DNA of 41,136 nt from Candidatus Chisholmbacteria bacterium RIFCSPLOWO2_01_FULL_49_14 (GTDB lineage: Bacteria; Patescibacteriota; Microgenomatia; UBA1400; Chisholmbacteraceae), in assembly GCA_001816915.1 (NCBI GenBank), contig MHCL01000002.1:5009-46144 (forward strand), given 5' to 3'. This document shows positions 24,628 through 31,834 of the stretch, in pieces. Numbering within the stretch: position 1 is the first letter of the stretch; each line of letters starts with the position of its first letter. The position numbers were made by a program, and so were the translations under genes. A model generated the notes under the pieces. The model saw only the letters and a list, made by a program, of their open reading frames with translations. It searched no databases and had not been told where the DNA came from.

Positions 24628-24900
24628 ATGTTACAAAGTATCAATATGTTAGACCTGCGAAGAAAGATCGGTGAAATTATTGATCAGACGCTTTATCGCA
24701 AGGAACGCTTTCTCGTCAAGAGAAAAAATAAGCCGGTCGCAGTTTTAGTGCCGCTTGAGGACTATGAACTCTTCATGGCCAACGATGAGGATATCGAATT
24801 GTACTCCGACAAGCGCATCTCAGCATTCGCTCATCAAGATCGGTTATCGAAAGAGGAACAACAACTCACCGTTCGTCTGCTTCGGAAATCCAAGACATGA
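24628..24900 (+). CDS. Type II antitoxin, Phd/YefM-like
   Basis: A 90-residue antitoxin. The N-terminal half (MLDLRRKIGEIIDQTLYRKERFLVKRKNKPVAVLVPLEDYE) is the Phd/YefM DNA-binding fold; the C-terminal half is the flexible toxin-binding tail. It would neutralise the PIN toxin encoded immediately downstream and, with it, bind the palindromic operator overlapping the promoter. AGGAG lies 5 bases before the ATG. Its stop overlaps the toxin start as ATGA. Confidence 0.85.
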   Translation: MLQSINMLDLRRKIGEIIDQTLYRKERFLVKRKNKPVAVLVPLEDYELFMANDEDIELYSDKRISAFAHQDRLSKEEQQLTVRLLRKSKT

Positions 24901-25328
24901 TCCGCATTTTCCTTGATGCAAACGTCTATTTTTCGGCATCCCGATCGAAAAGCGGTGCCTCGGCCGCAATCCTTGAGCTTGCCAAGTCAAAGCAGCTTTG
25001 CGTTTTTGCAACGAGTACCGTTCTACGCGAGGCTGAACGGAATATCCGACTGAAAGAGCCGCAGAATACTCGCCTCCGTTTCTATGAAATCGTCAAGGAA
25101 TGCAAAGCGAAACTCATCACCATAGATAAACGGCAAGCCGAAAAACGTTATCTTAAGCTTATTAATCGAAAAGATACGTATGTGCTGGAAGGAGCGCGTA
25201 AAGCGAACGTGGGCTATCTTCTTACGCTCGATAAGAAACACTTCATGAATACGAAAATAAAAACTGCCGTATTTCCTTTCAAGATCTTGGGTCCGGGACA
25301 GCTCATTCGGACTCTTGCTTCGAAGTAG
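24897..25328 (+). CDS. PIN-domain toxin (VapC-like)
   Basis: The 143-residue PIN nuclease has IFLDANVYFSASRS with the first catalytic Asp, TSTVLREAERNI with the Glu, and LLTLDKKHF with a later Asp. It would cleave cellular RNA when the Phd-type partner is lost. It starts inside the antitoxin stop codon (ATGA). Confidence 0.88.
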   Translation: MIRIFLDANVYFSASRSKSGASAAILELAKSKQLCVFATSTVLREAERNIRLKEPQNTRLRFYEIVKECKAKLITIDKRQAEKRYLKLINRKDTYVLEGARKANVGYLLTLDKKHFMNTKIKTAVFPFKILGPGQLIRTLASK

Positions 25329-25339
25329 ATTCAGTAAAA

Positions 25340-25408
25340 GCAGGTCGGACCTGGCAGGCGTATGAACCAGATATAATCTGGTTTTTGCCTGGGGGAAGTG
25401 GTAAAATT
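25340..25408 (+). repeat. Array repeat B
   Basis: GCAGGTCGGACCTGGCAGGCG, a second hairpin ACCAGAT-ATA-ATCTGGT (25366-25382), then GCCTGGGGGAAGTGGTAAAAT. The same hairpin type after GGCAGRCGTATGAA recurs in repeat D. Confidence 0.8.
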
Positions 25409-25449
25409 TAACGCGATTTCTACTCTTGTTGTGTTACAATAGTTCAACA

Positions 25450-25689
25450 ATGAAACCGAAAGATTGGACACACCTTCATCCGCAATATGCCGGGAAATGG
25501 GTGGCGTTTGCCGAAGATCGTGAGTCCGTTGTTGCAGATGCTAAAACCCTAAAAACCCTCATGAAAAGAGCTTCAAAAAAGGGGTTCAAGAATCCTATCG
25601 TCTTCAAGGTTCCACAAGAAATGGTCCCGTATGTCGGTCAAGTGAATCATCGATTTCCAATATACTCTCCTTCAGTTTCCAGCATTTAA
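25450..25689 (+). CDS. DUF5678-family protein
   Basis: A 79-residue protein that fits DUF5678: HPQYAGKWVAFAEDRESVV, then DAKTLKTLMKRASKKGFKNPIVFKVP. Function unknown; DUF5678 proteins often sit beside toxin-antitoxin or prophage-like genes. The track ORF begins upstream with TTG, but TACAAT (25435-25440) lies 9 bases before this ATG. It has no visible partner and is followed by a separate Phd/PIN unit. Confidence 0.75.
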   Translation: MKPKDWTHLHPQYAGKWVAFAEDRESVVADAKTLKTLMKRASKKGFKNPIVFKVPQEMVPYVGQVNHRFPIYSPSVSSI

Positions 25690-25697
25690 CTCTGTCC

Positions 25698-25726
25698 TTG
25701 ACAGAAAGATAATCTCTAGATAAACT
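25698..25726 (+). promoter_or_regulatory. Promoter of Phd/PIN unit 2, leaderless
   Basis: TTGACA (25698-25703), a 17-base spacer and TAAACT (25721-25726). The antitoxin ATG at 25733 is 6 bases after the -10 box, so the mRNA would start at or beside the start codon. Confidence 0.7.
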
Positions 25727-25732
25727 TGTATC

Positions 25733-25984
25733 ATGAAGGTTCAAACCATTTCCACCAAAGAGCTCCGTGAAGATTTTTCCAAGCTGAAGTCTGCAATGGA
25801 GGAAGGAAAATCGCTCCTCTTACTGTATCGCTCCCGGCCGCTTGCGGAAATCAAACCGGTGAAACAGCAAACGCAGAAACTGCGATCGTTTTCCCTGCGC
25901 GAGATGAAGCAATGGATTGCTGATGATCAACTCACGGAAAAACAACAGAGGCGCATCGAGGCGATCATTAACCGTCTTCCTTGA
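25733..25984 (+). CDS. Type II antitoxin, Phd-like
   Basis: An 83-residue protein with ISTKELREDFSKLKSAMEEGKSLLLLYRSRPLAEIKPV, the Phd/YefM core, and a helical C-terminus that should bind the toxin. It is the predicted antidote and autoregulator of the overlapping PIN gene. Confidence 0.8.
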   Translation: MKVQTISTKELREDFSKLKSAMEEGKSLLLLYRSRPLAEIKPVKQQTQKLRSFSLREMKQWIADDQLTEKQQRRIEAIINRLP

Positions 25985-26396
25985 TTCCTCGGTCATCCTT
26001 TCAGCTCTTGCCTCTCCCAGCGGTGGCTCGAGAAAGATTCTGTACGCCGGAACAAAAGGTAAACTTCGTCTACTCACTTCTCCGTTTGTCATCGAAGAAG
26101 TCGCAAAGCATCTTCATAAGTTAGGTGTGAAGCCCAATGAACTTGAAATTCTTCTGAAGAAGAAAGTGATTCGTGTGATCTCCGATGCTCCTCAACACAT
26201 CATTAAGAAGTTCCACAGCGTGATCGTAGATCCAGATGATGCTCCCATTCTTGCAGGAGCTGTACTATCCGGATCTCATGTCCTTCTTTCTCTTGATAAA
26301 GGCCATATCCTCACAGATCGGGTAAGGAAGGCTCTCAAGCCCCTCCTCGTTTTTTCCCCAAAAGAATTCTGGGAATGGGTAGAAAAGCATCGATAG
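25923..26396 (+). CDS. PIN-domain toxin
   Basis: A PIN nuclease of about 157 residues: VFLDSSVILSALAS with the first Asp, SPFVIEEVAKHL with the Glu, VDPDDAPILAGAV with the Asp pair, and LLSLDKGHI. The start is uncertain; ATG 25923 lies 62 bases inside the antitoxin gene, an overlap longer than usual, and no later ATG precedes the catalytic Asp. Confidence 0.82.
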   Translation: MINSRKNNRGASRRSLTVFLDSSVILSALASPSGGSRKILYAGTKGKLRLLTSPFVIEEVAKHLHKLGVKPNELEILLKKKVIRVISDAPQHIIKKFHSVIVDPDDAPILAGAVLSGSHVLLSLDKGHILTDRVRKALKPLLVFSPKEFWEWVEKHR

Positions 26397-26440
26397 AAGT
26401 CAAAATGTTTGTCGCGCAAAAAACCGAACTGTTTTCTAAA

Positions 26441-26631
26441 TTGCAGGTCGGACCTGCAATAACTATCGGCCGTGTACAGGTCCTATCGAGTCGAACTCGA
26501 TTGTGGCCAAGTCAAACTTGGCTGGCTGGCCTGTACGGGAAATCCGGAGGGATTCCCAGTGGCGTAGAATCCTCCACGGGGTAAGCTTGAGTATTCCACT
26601 CCTGGAGTCCCTGCCTGCGCAGGCAGGGATG
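26441..26631 (+). repeat. Array repeat C
   Basis: TTGCAGGTCGGACCTGCAA, then AACTATCGGCCGTGTACAGG with the palindrome ATCGAGTCGAACTCGAT and a second AAGTCAAACTT hairpin inserted into the GTACAGG...CCTGTAC stem, followed by CGGGAAATCC. It ends with the palindrome CCCTGCCTGCGCAGGCAGGG. The remaining bases to 26761 hold nothing recognisable. Confidence 0.78.
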
Positions 26632-26761
26632 AATATTGAATTTTTCCTTTCTCCTTCTTCCAATGAGATAGGATTACGCGCATCTCAGGGGTTAAAAATA
26701 TCCAGATCCCCGATGAGATAGGCAAGCCATCTCATGGGGCAAACTGATATAATCCATCTCC

Positions 26762-26790
26762 TTGACAAGAATATACAAAGTTTGTATAGT
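26762..26790 (+). promoter_or_regulatory. Promoter and operator of the RHH/PIN unit
   Basis: TTGACA (26762-26767) and TATAGT (26785-26790) are 17 bases apart. The palindrome TATACAAAGTTTGTATA (26772-26788) fills the spacer and overlaps the -10 box. The track ORF uses the TTG of the -35 box as its start, which cannot be right. Confidence 0.8.
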
Positions 26791-26797
26791 AGAAGAT

Positions 26798-27022
26798 ATG
26801 ATCAAAACCCTGAATATTTCTCTTCCACAAGCGTTAATACAAGAGATCGATCTTCTTGCTCGAAGGCAGGCAAGTTCACGAAGCGAGCTTATCCGCGATT
26901 CGCTGCGGGCGTACATTGTAAGAGCGAAGATGCTAGAAAAAACTTTCGCGATTGGCAATGAAACCGCAAAGAAGTATGGCCTAAAAACGGAGGGGGATGT
27001 TTATCGCTTCCTCGAACGGTAA
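26798..27022 (+). CDS. Ribbon-helix-helix antitoxin
   Basis: A 74-residue CopG-type protein: MIKTLNISLPQALIQEIDLLARRQASSRSELIRDSLRAYI is a complete ribbon-helix-helix. It should bind the palindrome in its own promoter and neutralise the downstream PIN toxin. The ATG at 26798 is 8 bases after the -10 box (leaderless). Its stop overlaps the toxin start as TAATG. Confidence 0.87.
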   Translation: MIKTLNISLPQALIQEIDLLARRQASSRSELIRDSLRAYIVRAKMLEKTFAIGNETAKKYGLKTEGDVYRFLER

Positions 27023-27441
27023 TGGGGAAGCCTTCCCGGGTTGTTTTCGATACTAACGTTGTCATTTCCGGTTTTTTGACTCCTGGAAGTTCAAGAAACA
27101 TTTTAGCATTTGCTGCTCAACGAGTCATATTTGTCTTTTCTTCTCCTCTTCTGGAGCAGGAATTAGCGGACATTTTGAGAGGCAAGTTTAAACACGATAG
27201 AAAAACCGTCACCCACGAGTTGGCTACCTATCGGGAACTTGTTCATCGTTTCGTTTATCCGAACCAGAAGCTGAACATCATCAAGGTTGATCCTGCTGAT
27301 AATCGGATACTCGAAGCGGCGGTTGAGGCGGATGTAGAGTTCATTATCACCGGCGATAAACACCTCCTTGCTTTGGGAAAATACAAAACCATCAAAATCG
27401 TACATCCTTCAGATTTTCTGTTTCAACACTTTGGTAAGTGA
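27022..27441 (+). CDS. PIN-domain toxin (PIN_3/COG1569-like)
   Basis: A 139-residue PIN nuclease with VVFDTNVVISGFLTPGSSR, FSSPLLEQELADIL, DPADNRILEAAVEADVEFIITGDKHLL. All four acidic positions are present. This is the putative tRNA asparagine-linked type of PIN toxin family often paired with RHH antitoxins. Start codon overlaps the antitoxin stop. Confidence 0.88.
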   Translation: MGKPSRVVFDTNVVISGFLTPGSSRNILAFAAQRVIFVFSSPLLEQELADILRGKFKHDRKTVTHELATYRELVHRFVYPNQKLNIIKVDPADNRILEAAVEADVEFIITGDKHLLALGKYKTIKIVHPSDFLFQHFGK

Positions 27442-27487
27442 CGCCACCTTTTCCTGTCTGCCTTTCAACTTCAGGAGTGAAAGAAGT

Positions 27488-27634
27488 GCCAGGCCCAGTC
27501 TGACTGGGTTGTCGAGGTTGACTCGATCCGACCTGGCAGACGTATGAATCAGATCATATCTGGTTTTAATACTTCAGCTACGTGCAGTACGCGCGCTCAT
27601 TCAACTATGCTTCGCCTGGGGGAAGTGGTAAAAT
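27488..27634 (+). repeat. Array repeat D
   Basis: TGCCAGG with CCCAGTCTGACTGGG and CGAGGTTGACTCG modules, then CGACCTGGCAGACGTATGAA and CAGATCATATCTGG, finishing with GCCTGGGGGAAGTGGTAAAAT. It combines the CCCAGTC module of the copy at 18933 with the trailing part of repeat B. Confidence 0.8.
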
Positions 27635-27666
27635 ACGCTCTGAATTTTCGTTGGCTATATCAAATT

Positions 27667-28263
27667 ATGCTACCACCCGAATTAGTTTCAAGACGCACAG
27701 TTGAGCGAAGGGGGATATCGGCAACTTCGATTGAAGAGGCACTTCCGCTTTCTCATTACGACGAGTTGCATATTAAGGGGTATCACGAACTCGGGTATCA
27801 AGGTTTCCCCTGTATCGTTCTCGGATTCCGTCTGGATGGCCACAGACGGACTATTCCTCGACCTGTTATTCGAATTGGTGACGATATCCTGCCTGGCAAA
27901 GTAGATCTGAACTTGGAATTGTATTTCACCTACGATGCAAGGCCAATTCCTGGGCCGAGATCTTTCACTCTCATTACTGAACATACGTCGAGACACATTC
28001 TTCATAGAGTGAGAGGAGAAGGTCGGATGGGGTACCATGGTCCTGAACTTACTGATTTGTCGGTGACTGTCGGTGAGGTGAAGTATACACTCGAGAGACA
28101 ACCTTCCCAAGAGAATCATCAAGCATTCGCTCTCACCAGAACCGATCCTGATGGCTTTCAATGCTCTCACCTCATGCTCACGTTTCGTGAATTGGATCGA
28201 GAGGGCGTTCGATTGCTTCCCCACTCCTGGGAAGTTACAGAGAGTAATCTTCTTTCCGAATAA
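27667..28263 (+). CDS. Hypothetical protein in array
   Basis: A 198-residue soluble protein starting MLPPELVSRR; the track ORF extends back into repeat D and should be shortened. The middle appears beta-rich (VDLNLELYFTYDARPIPG, LSVTVGEVKYTLERQ). No family is recognised. The TAAAAT at the end of repeat D lies 32 bases upstream and may be its -10 box. Confidence 0.55.
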   Translation: MLPPELVSRRTVERRGISATSIEEALPLSHYDELHIKGYHELGYQGFPCIVLGFRLDGHRRTIPRPVIRIGDDILPGKVDLNLELYFTYDARPIPGPRSFTLITEHTSRHILHRVRGEGRMGYHGPELTDLSVTVGEVKYTLERQPSQENHQAFALTRTDPDGFQCSHLMLTFRELDREGVRLLPHSWEVTESNLLSE

Positions 28264-28295
28264 AAAACGTGGAAGATCCCAAGACTTTTTGTAAA

Positions 28296-28575
28296 TTGCA
28301 GGTCGGATCGAGTCAAACTCGATTGCCCTTTCGGATCGAGTCGAACTCGACTTTTTCCTGCAGGAATACCCGATTTGTCTAGAGAATACCAAACCCCTGC
28401 CCGCCAATCGCTGCGCTCAAGGCGCTGGCAGGCGGGTGGTTTGGAAGGGCATACAAGTTCGACCTGTACGAAATACCCAAGGTGTGGTCAAGAGTGCACC
28501 TCTAAGGTGAAAGACCGCAACATATCCCTATATCCCTAGGTGTCAAGGCTATTCCACCTCCCAGGTGGAAGACAC
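28296..28575 (+). repeat. Array repeat E
   Basis: TTGCAGGTCGG with two ATCGAGT palindromes in a row, a long CCTGCCCGCCA...TGGCAGGCGGG hairpin, then a decayed TGTACGAAATACCC module, TGCACCTCTAAGGTG, AAAGACCGCAACATATCCC and CCACCTCCCAGGTGG. It reads in the plus direction although the next gene is on the minus strand. Confidence 0.8.
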
Positions 28576-28594
28576 CGATGGAAGAAACTGAGAT

Positions 28595-29464
28595 TTATTG
28601 AGCCTTCCCGGCTAAGAAGTTTAATACACCTGCGGAGCTTAACATTTCCGTAACATGAGACGCGCTTTCTCCTGATGGACGAGCATACATATTAAAATCA
28701 ATTCTTTTGAGAGGATTGCGATCTCTTGACTGATCCAAGTAATCTGTTGCTCCTTTGAAAAATCCCGCCATACTTTCTTCTAGGCTAAGGCCAACTCCGG
28801 CATCAGCGGCAAATCCGGTCCCGACCGCTGGAACAGTCAAAGAATCTGCTCCCGTCATATTTGCTGCGATAGAGGCGCTGAAAGTAAACTGCGCCATATC
28901 CTCAACGGTCATGCGATCTCCTGGCGGAGTTACATTGGTCAGGATTACGACTCGTATACCTTTTTCGGCTAAATTTCCGGAAGGTGCTGGCATCGACCCG
29001 CCGGAGCATATTGCAACGTGCTCGCCGACTATTTCTAAATCTTGCATTGTAGTCGCAACAAGCGTGTCGTCTCGTATTTCTTGGGGTGTTTTTCCTATTT
29101 TCATTCCAGTTTCTTCTGTTAGAAATTGAGAGAACTGAGCTGCGGCTTCAAGTGCTTCCTTTGTATTCTCCGATCTCATTCTTGTTAACAGTTGTATAAC
29201 TTTCTTGTTGTAGGTGCCGAATAGTTTGTCACCAGCTACCGAGGCAATTCTCCTTTCAACCGCACCGCCACCGAGCCTTAACCAAGGAGTAGTCGGACAC
29301 ATGATGGCTTCCGTGGGAGCAGCAGCGATATCACCCAAGTTCACTCCGATCAAGCTGCCCCGATATGGGTATTCCCAAACGCGCTGGCTTTCGCCGACCC
29401 CAAATCTTGGTTCTCTGGGTTGTAAGCCTTCTCTAAAAGGTAAGGACATCGGATATTCACTCAT
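28595..29464 (-). CDS. Macro-domain protein with internal insertion
   Basis: A 289-residue protein with macro-domain motifs at both ends: VNLGDIAAAPTEAIMCPTT and LRLGGGAVERRIASVAGDKL for the ADP-ribose pocket, and TVPAVGTGFAADAGVGLSLEESM for the later loop. Between them about 90 residues are inserted. It may remove or bind ADP-ribose on proteins or nucleic acids. No ADP-ribosyltransferase partner is adjacent. TATAAT (minus strand, 29476-29481) lies 11 bases before the ATG. Confidence 0.75.
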   Translation of the reverse strand: MSEYPMSLPFREGLQPREPRFGVGESQRVWEYPYRGSLIGVNLGDIAAAPTEAIMCPTTPWLRLGGGAVERRIASVAGDKLFGTYNKKVIQLLTRMRSENTKEALEAAAQFSQFLTEETGMKIGKTPQEIRDDTLVATTMQDLEIVGEHVAICSGGSMPAPSGNLAEKGIRVVILTNVTPPGDRMTVEDMAQFTFSASIAANMTGADSLTVPAVGTGFAADAGVGLSLEESMAGFFKGATDYLDQSRDRNPLKRIDFNMYARPSGESASHVTEMLSSAGVLNFLAGKAQ

Positions 29465-29525
29465 GATAGGAGAGGATTATACCAGACTAAAATTAGAAAT
29501 CAATGTTATGGGATATTATTGCGGT

Positions 29526-29804
29526 TGTGCCAGGTCCGGCCTGTACGGGAAATCCCGAGGTGTCAAGGCATTTCCACCCCCGGAGTGGAGGAATTTCCCT
29601 AGGTGTCCCTCCAAAGGCGGGCAGGCTTGAGGTTACCACCTCCCAGGTGGAAGATGTGCCAGGTCCGACCTGGCAGGCGGGATCTGGAAGGCGGATTAGG
29701 GACAGGACGGAGGGGTACGACCCGCCTGCGTTGAAACTACGGCGAGGTAAACAGTATTAACAAATATTCTCTGGAACTGGGCTGGGGGGGAAAAAGTGGT
29801 TTTA
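29526..29804 (+). repeat. Array repeat F
   Basis: GTGCCAGGTCCGGCCTGTACGGG-type start with GGGAAATCCCGAGGTGT, the CCCTAGGTGTCCCTCC module, CCACCTCCCAGGTGG, a second CCAGGTCCGACCTGG, then GGGACAGGACGGA, TTGAAACTACGGCGAGGTAA, ATTCTCTGGAACTGG and a G-run. It lies between two minus-strand genes but keeps the plus polarity. Confidence 0.82.
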
Positions 29805-29829
29805 CAGCTCTACTGATGAACTATTGAAA

Positions 29830-30111
29830 TTACTGCACGAAGCGGATTTCTAATTTTTTTCCCAATGCCGAAGCAATTTTTTGCAAGAGCCTTACAGAAG
29901 GACTCACCGACATGTTCTCGATGCGTGAAATTACCGCTTGAGTAGTATTCGCTTTTCTTGCGAGCGTCCTTTGAGAAACGTGTTTGTCAAGCCTGGCTTT
30001 GATGAGTTCTCTTGTGATTTGATATTGGGCTTCGCTTTCATCCCAAGCTTTTTTAAACTTCGGATCTTTAAGCCTTTCCTTGAGATAGTTGTTGAGTGTT
30101 GTATTACTCAT
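29830..30111 (-). CDS. XRE-family antitoxin (HigA-like)
   Basis: A 93-residue protein with a Cro/C1 helix-turn-helix: KHVSQRTLARKANTTQAVISRIENMSVSPSVRLLQKIASAL. It is the second gene of a toxin-first (HigBA-type) pair and has its own promoter with an 18-bp palindrome in the 83-base gap, so it can repress its own synthesis. TGGAG lies 8 bases before the ATG. Confidence 0.87.
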   Translation of the reverse strand: MSNTTLNNYLKERLKDPKFKKAWDESEAQYQITRELIKARLDKHVSQRTLARKANTTQAVISRIENMSVSPSVRLLQKIASALGKKLEIRFVQ

Positions 30112-30140
30112 GTTTCAACTCCATTTGAATAGTGGTAACT

Positions 30141-30169
30141 ATGATATCTAATTAGATATCAATTGTCAA
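30141..30169 (-). promoter_or_regulatory. Promoter and operator of the HigA-like gene
   Basis: On the minus strand TTGACA (30164-30169) and TATCAT (30141-30146) are 17 bases apart, and the perfect palindrome GATATCTAATTAGATATC (30143-30160) lies in the spacer and reaches the -10 box. This suits direct repression by the XRE protein. Confidence 0.8.
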
Positions 30170-30194
30170 GTCGTTTAATATTCTGTCTCTCAAA

Positions 30195-30533
30195 TCATTG
30201 ATTCACTTCTTCCTGATAACGTCTTCGAGCAAGTGTGAGCTCTCTTTTTGAAGTCTTCATTTTCTTTTTAATAAAGATCTGAAGAACCAGAATCACATCT
30301 TTGCGGATTGGAGCGCAAAGGATTCTTACATTATCTCTTCCCAGAATTCTTAATTCCCACAGTGGTGTTCCCTGCACTTTCTTGAGATTGGGAATCGCTG
30401 GAGTCAGGCCGAATTCTTGAATATATTGAAGTTGTCGGATAATCTTCGTTTCCTGAGCCGGTGTGCAGGTCTTTAAGAATTTTTCGACCGGCTTTTTCCC
30501 GTCCGGAGAAGTATAGTATTCCACTCTTGCCAT
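30195..30533 (-). CDS. Gp49/RelE-type toxin (HigB-like)
   Basis: A 112-residue RelE-superfamily protein: RVEYYTSPDGKKPVEKFLK, KKVQGTPLWELRI, DNVRILCAPIRKDVILVLQIFIKKKMKT, the pattern of phage Gp49-like (DUF891) mRNA interferases. It precedes the XRE antitoxin gene. TATACT (minus strand, 30541-30546) is 7 bases before the ATG, so the toxin message may be leaderless. Confidence 0.87.
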   Translation of the reverse strand: MARVEYYTSPDGKKPVEKFLKTCTPAQETKIIRQLQYIQEFGLTPAIPNLKKVQGTPLWELRILGRDNVRILCAPIRKDVILVLQIFIKKKMKTSKRELTLARRRYQEEVNQ

Positions 30534-30576
30534 ATTCCCTAGTATACGATTACTTCACACATCACTTGCACACTGC

Positions 30577-30755
30577 GTACAGGTCGGATCTGCAAGAACT
30601 ATCGGTCGTGTACAGGTCCGACCTGTACGGGAAATCCCGAGGTGTTCTCAAGATTGCACCTCTAAGGTGAAAGACCGCACAATGCTCAAGCGAGCACTAC
30701 GACAAGCTCAGTGTGAACAAGCCGCGAAACGCATGGCGAGGGGGGAGTTGTAATA
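30577..30755 (+). repeat. Array repeat G
   Basis: GTACAGGTCGGATCTGCAAGAACTATCGG, then TGTACAGGTCCGACCTGTAC, GGGAAATCCCGAGGTGT, TGCACCTCTAAGGTG-type hairpin, and after a gap AAGCCGCGAAACGCATGGCGA with a G-run and AGTTGTAAT. Plus polarity between two minus-strand units. Confidence 0.82.
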
Positions 30756-30787
30756 GGGGTCTAGGAAAATCGGAAATGAGAAGCCTA

Positions 30788-31018
30788 TCAGAGTTGACGG
30801 AGAATGTTGAGATAATCGTCAACTGACATGCCCAGTGTGCGGAGATTATTGCGAATGATAAATACGGGAACTTCAGCGTCGGCAGTGATTACCACCGGTC
30901 GCTTTAATCCGGGTCTGTCGAAAATCAGATGATCCCCTTTCTGCCGTTTCAATCTGCATCCGATCATCCGTAGGAAAAGTTCGAATATTTTTCGTTTTAT
31001 CGGAGTAAGGGCGGGCAT
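30788..31018 (-). CDS. HicA-type toxin
   Basis: A 76-residue HicA/YcfA double-stranded RNA-binding toxin: FLRMIGCRLKRQKGDHLIFDRPG with the catalytic His in GDHLIF, then a C-terminal LRTLGMSVDDYLNIL. ATG 31018 is preferred to the TTG of the track and lies 5 bases after the antitoxin stop, so it is the second gene of a hicBA pair. Confidence 0.82.
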   Translation of the reverse strand: MPALTPIKRKIFELFLRMIGCRLKRQKGDHLIFDRPGLKRPVVITADAEVPVFIIRNNLRTLGMSVDDYLNILRQL

Positions 31019-31023
31019 GCAAC

Positions 31024-31311
31024 TCAATTACTCAGGGGAACAGTGATATCCGTTAATTCATGGAATACCTGCATCGGGGGAGCCCATTGGCGCTGCACAC
31101 GCCTCCATCCCAATCCAGTTAAGACTTCGTTGAGTGTTCCCCGTTCAAGAAGATCGTCAAAGAAGAGCTGCACCACCTCGTTAAAACGACGCTGCACGAT
31201 CTTAAAACTCTTTGCTGAGGTCGAGAGATCTAAGACTGGAGAATAGGCAACAAAAGTCTTGCCTTCCTTAAAGATAGAAACTGGTATTTTTAAATTCATT
31301 GCCGTCTTCAT
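31024..31311 (-). CDS. HicB-type antitoxin
   Basis: A 95-residue protein with the HicB partial RNase-H-like fold (KIPVSIFKEGKTFVAYSPVLDLSTSAKSF), lacking a recognisable DNA-binding tail. The track ATG at 31320 sits inside a TATAAT box (minus strand, 31319-31324); the ATG at 31311, 7 bases after that box, is therefore the likely leaderless start. It neutralises the HicA protein encoded next. Confidence 0.8.
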   Translation of the reverse strand: MKTAMNLKIPVSIFKEGKTFVAYSPVLDLSTSAKSFKIVQRRFNEVVQLFFDDLLERGTLNEVLTGLGWRRVQRQWAPPMQVFHELTDITVPLSN

Positions 31312-31346
31312 GTGACGCATTATATCACGATTTTATTATTCATCGT

Positions 31347-31825
31347 TTGCAGGTCGGACCTGCAAAGGCGTAAATCCAGAGGTAAACTGGAAAAGCAGGT
31401 CGGACCTGCAATAACTATCGGGTCGTGTACAGGTCCGGCCTGTACGGGAAATCCCGAGGTGTTCTCAAGGCTGCACCTCTAAGGTGCAAGAGGGAAGAGC
31501 GTATCATCCTCGAACGTCAAGGCTTTACCGTTCCCGGAACGTCTAGGCGTAACCCGGAACGTCAGGGCGAAAACTCCCTAGGTGTCCCTCCAGAGGCGGG
31601 CAGGCAAGGCTATTCCACCTCCCAGGTGGAAGACGGGGCTACGAAGGGACAGGGTGGAAGAGGTGCGGCGCGCCTGCGTTGAAACTACGGCGAGGTAAGC
31701 AGTACTAACGCATATTCTCTGGAACTGGCCTGCCTGCCCGCTTGAGTTTCCGGCTGCGAAAACGGCTAGACAGCAGTTTTGAGCAAGCCGCGAAACGCAT
31801 GGCGTGGGGGGGGAAGTGGTAAAAT
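31347..31825 (+). repeat. Array repeat H (most complete copy)
   Basis: The longest copy, with every module in order: two CAGGTCGGACCTG palindromes, GTGTACAGGTCCGGCCTGTAC, GGGAAATCCCGAGGTGT, TGCACCTCTAAGGTGCA, several GGAACGTCWAGGC units, CCCTAGGTGTCCCTCC, CCACCTCCCAGGTGG, GGGACAGGG, TTGAAACTACGGCGAGGTAA, GCAGTACTAAC, ATTCTCTGGAACTGG, AAGCCGCGAAACGCATGGCG, a G-run and GAAGTGGTAAAAT. The last element is the -10 box of the following gene. Confidence 0.85.
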
Positions 31826-31834
31826 TTGGGCGAA

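Noticed and set aside
27688-28407. 239-residue minus-strand ORF in the array
   Set aside because: It runs through repeat E and lies antisense to the plus-strand ORF; it has a stop-free run but no start signal or motif.
31425-31682. ORFs translated from the repeats (e.g. YRSGLYGKSRGVL...)
   Set aside because: Similar peptides appear wherever the repeat reads open; they reflect the DNA repeat, not protein conservation.
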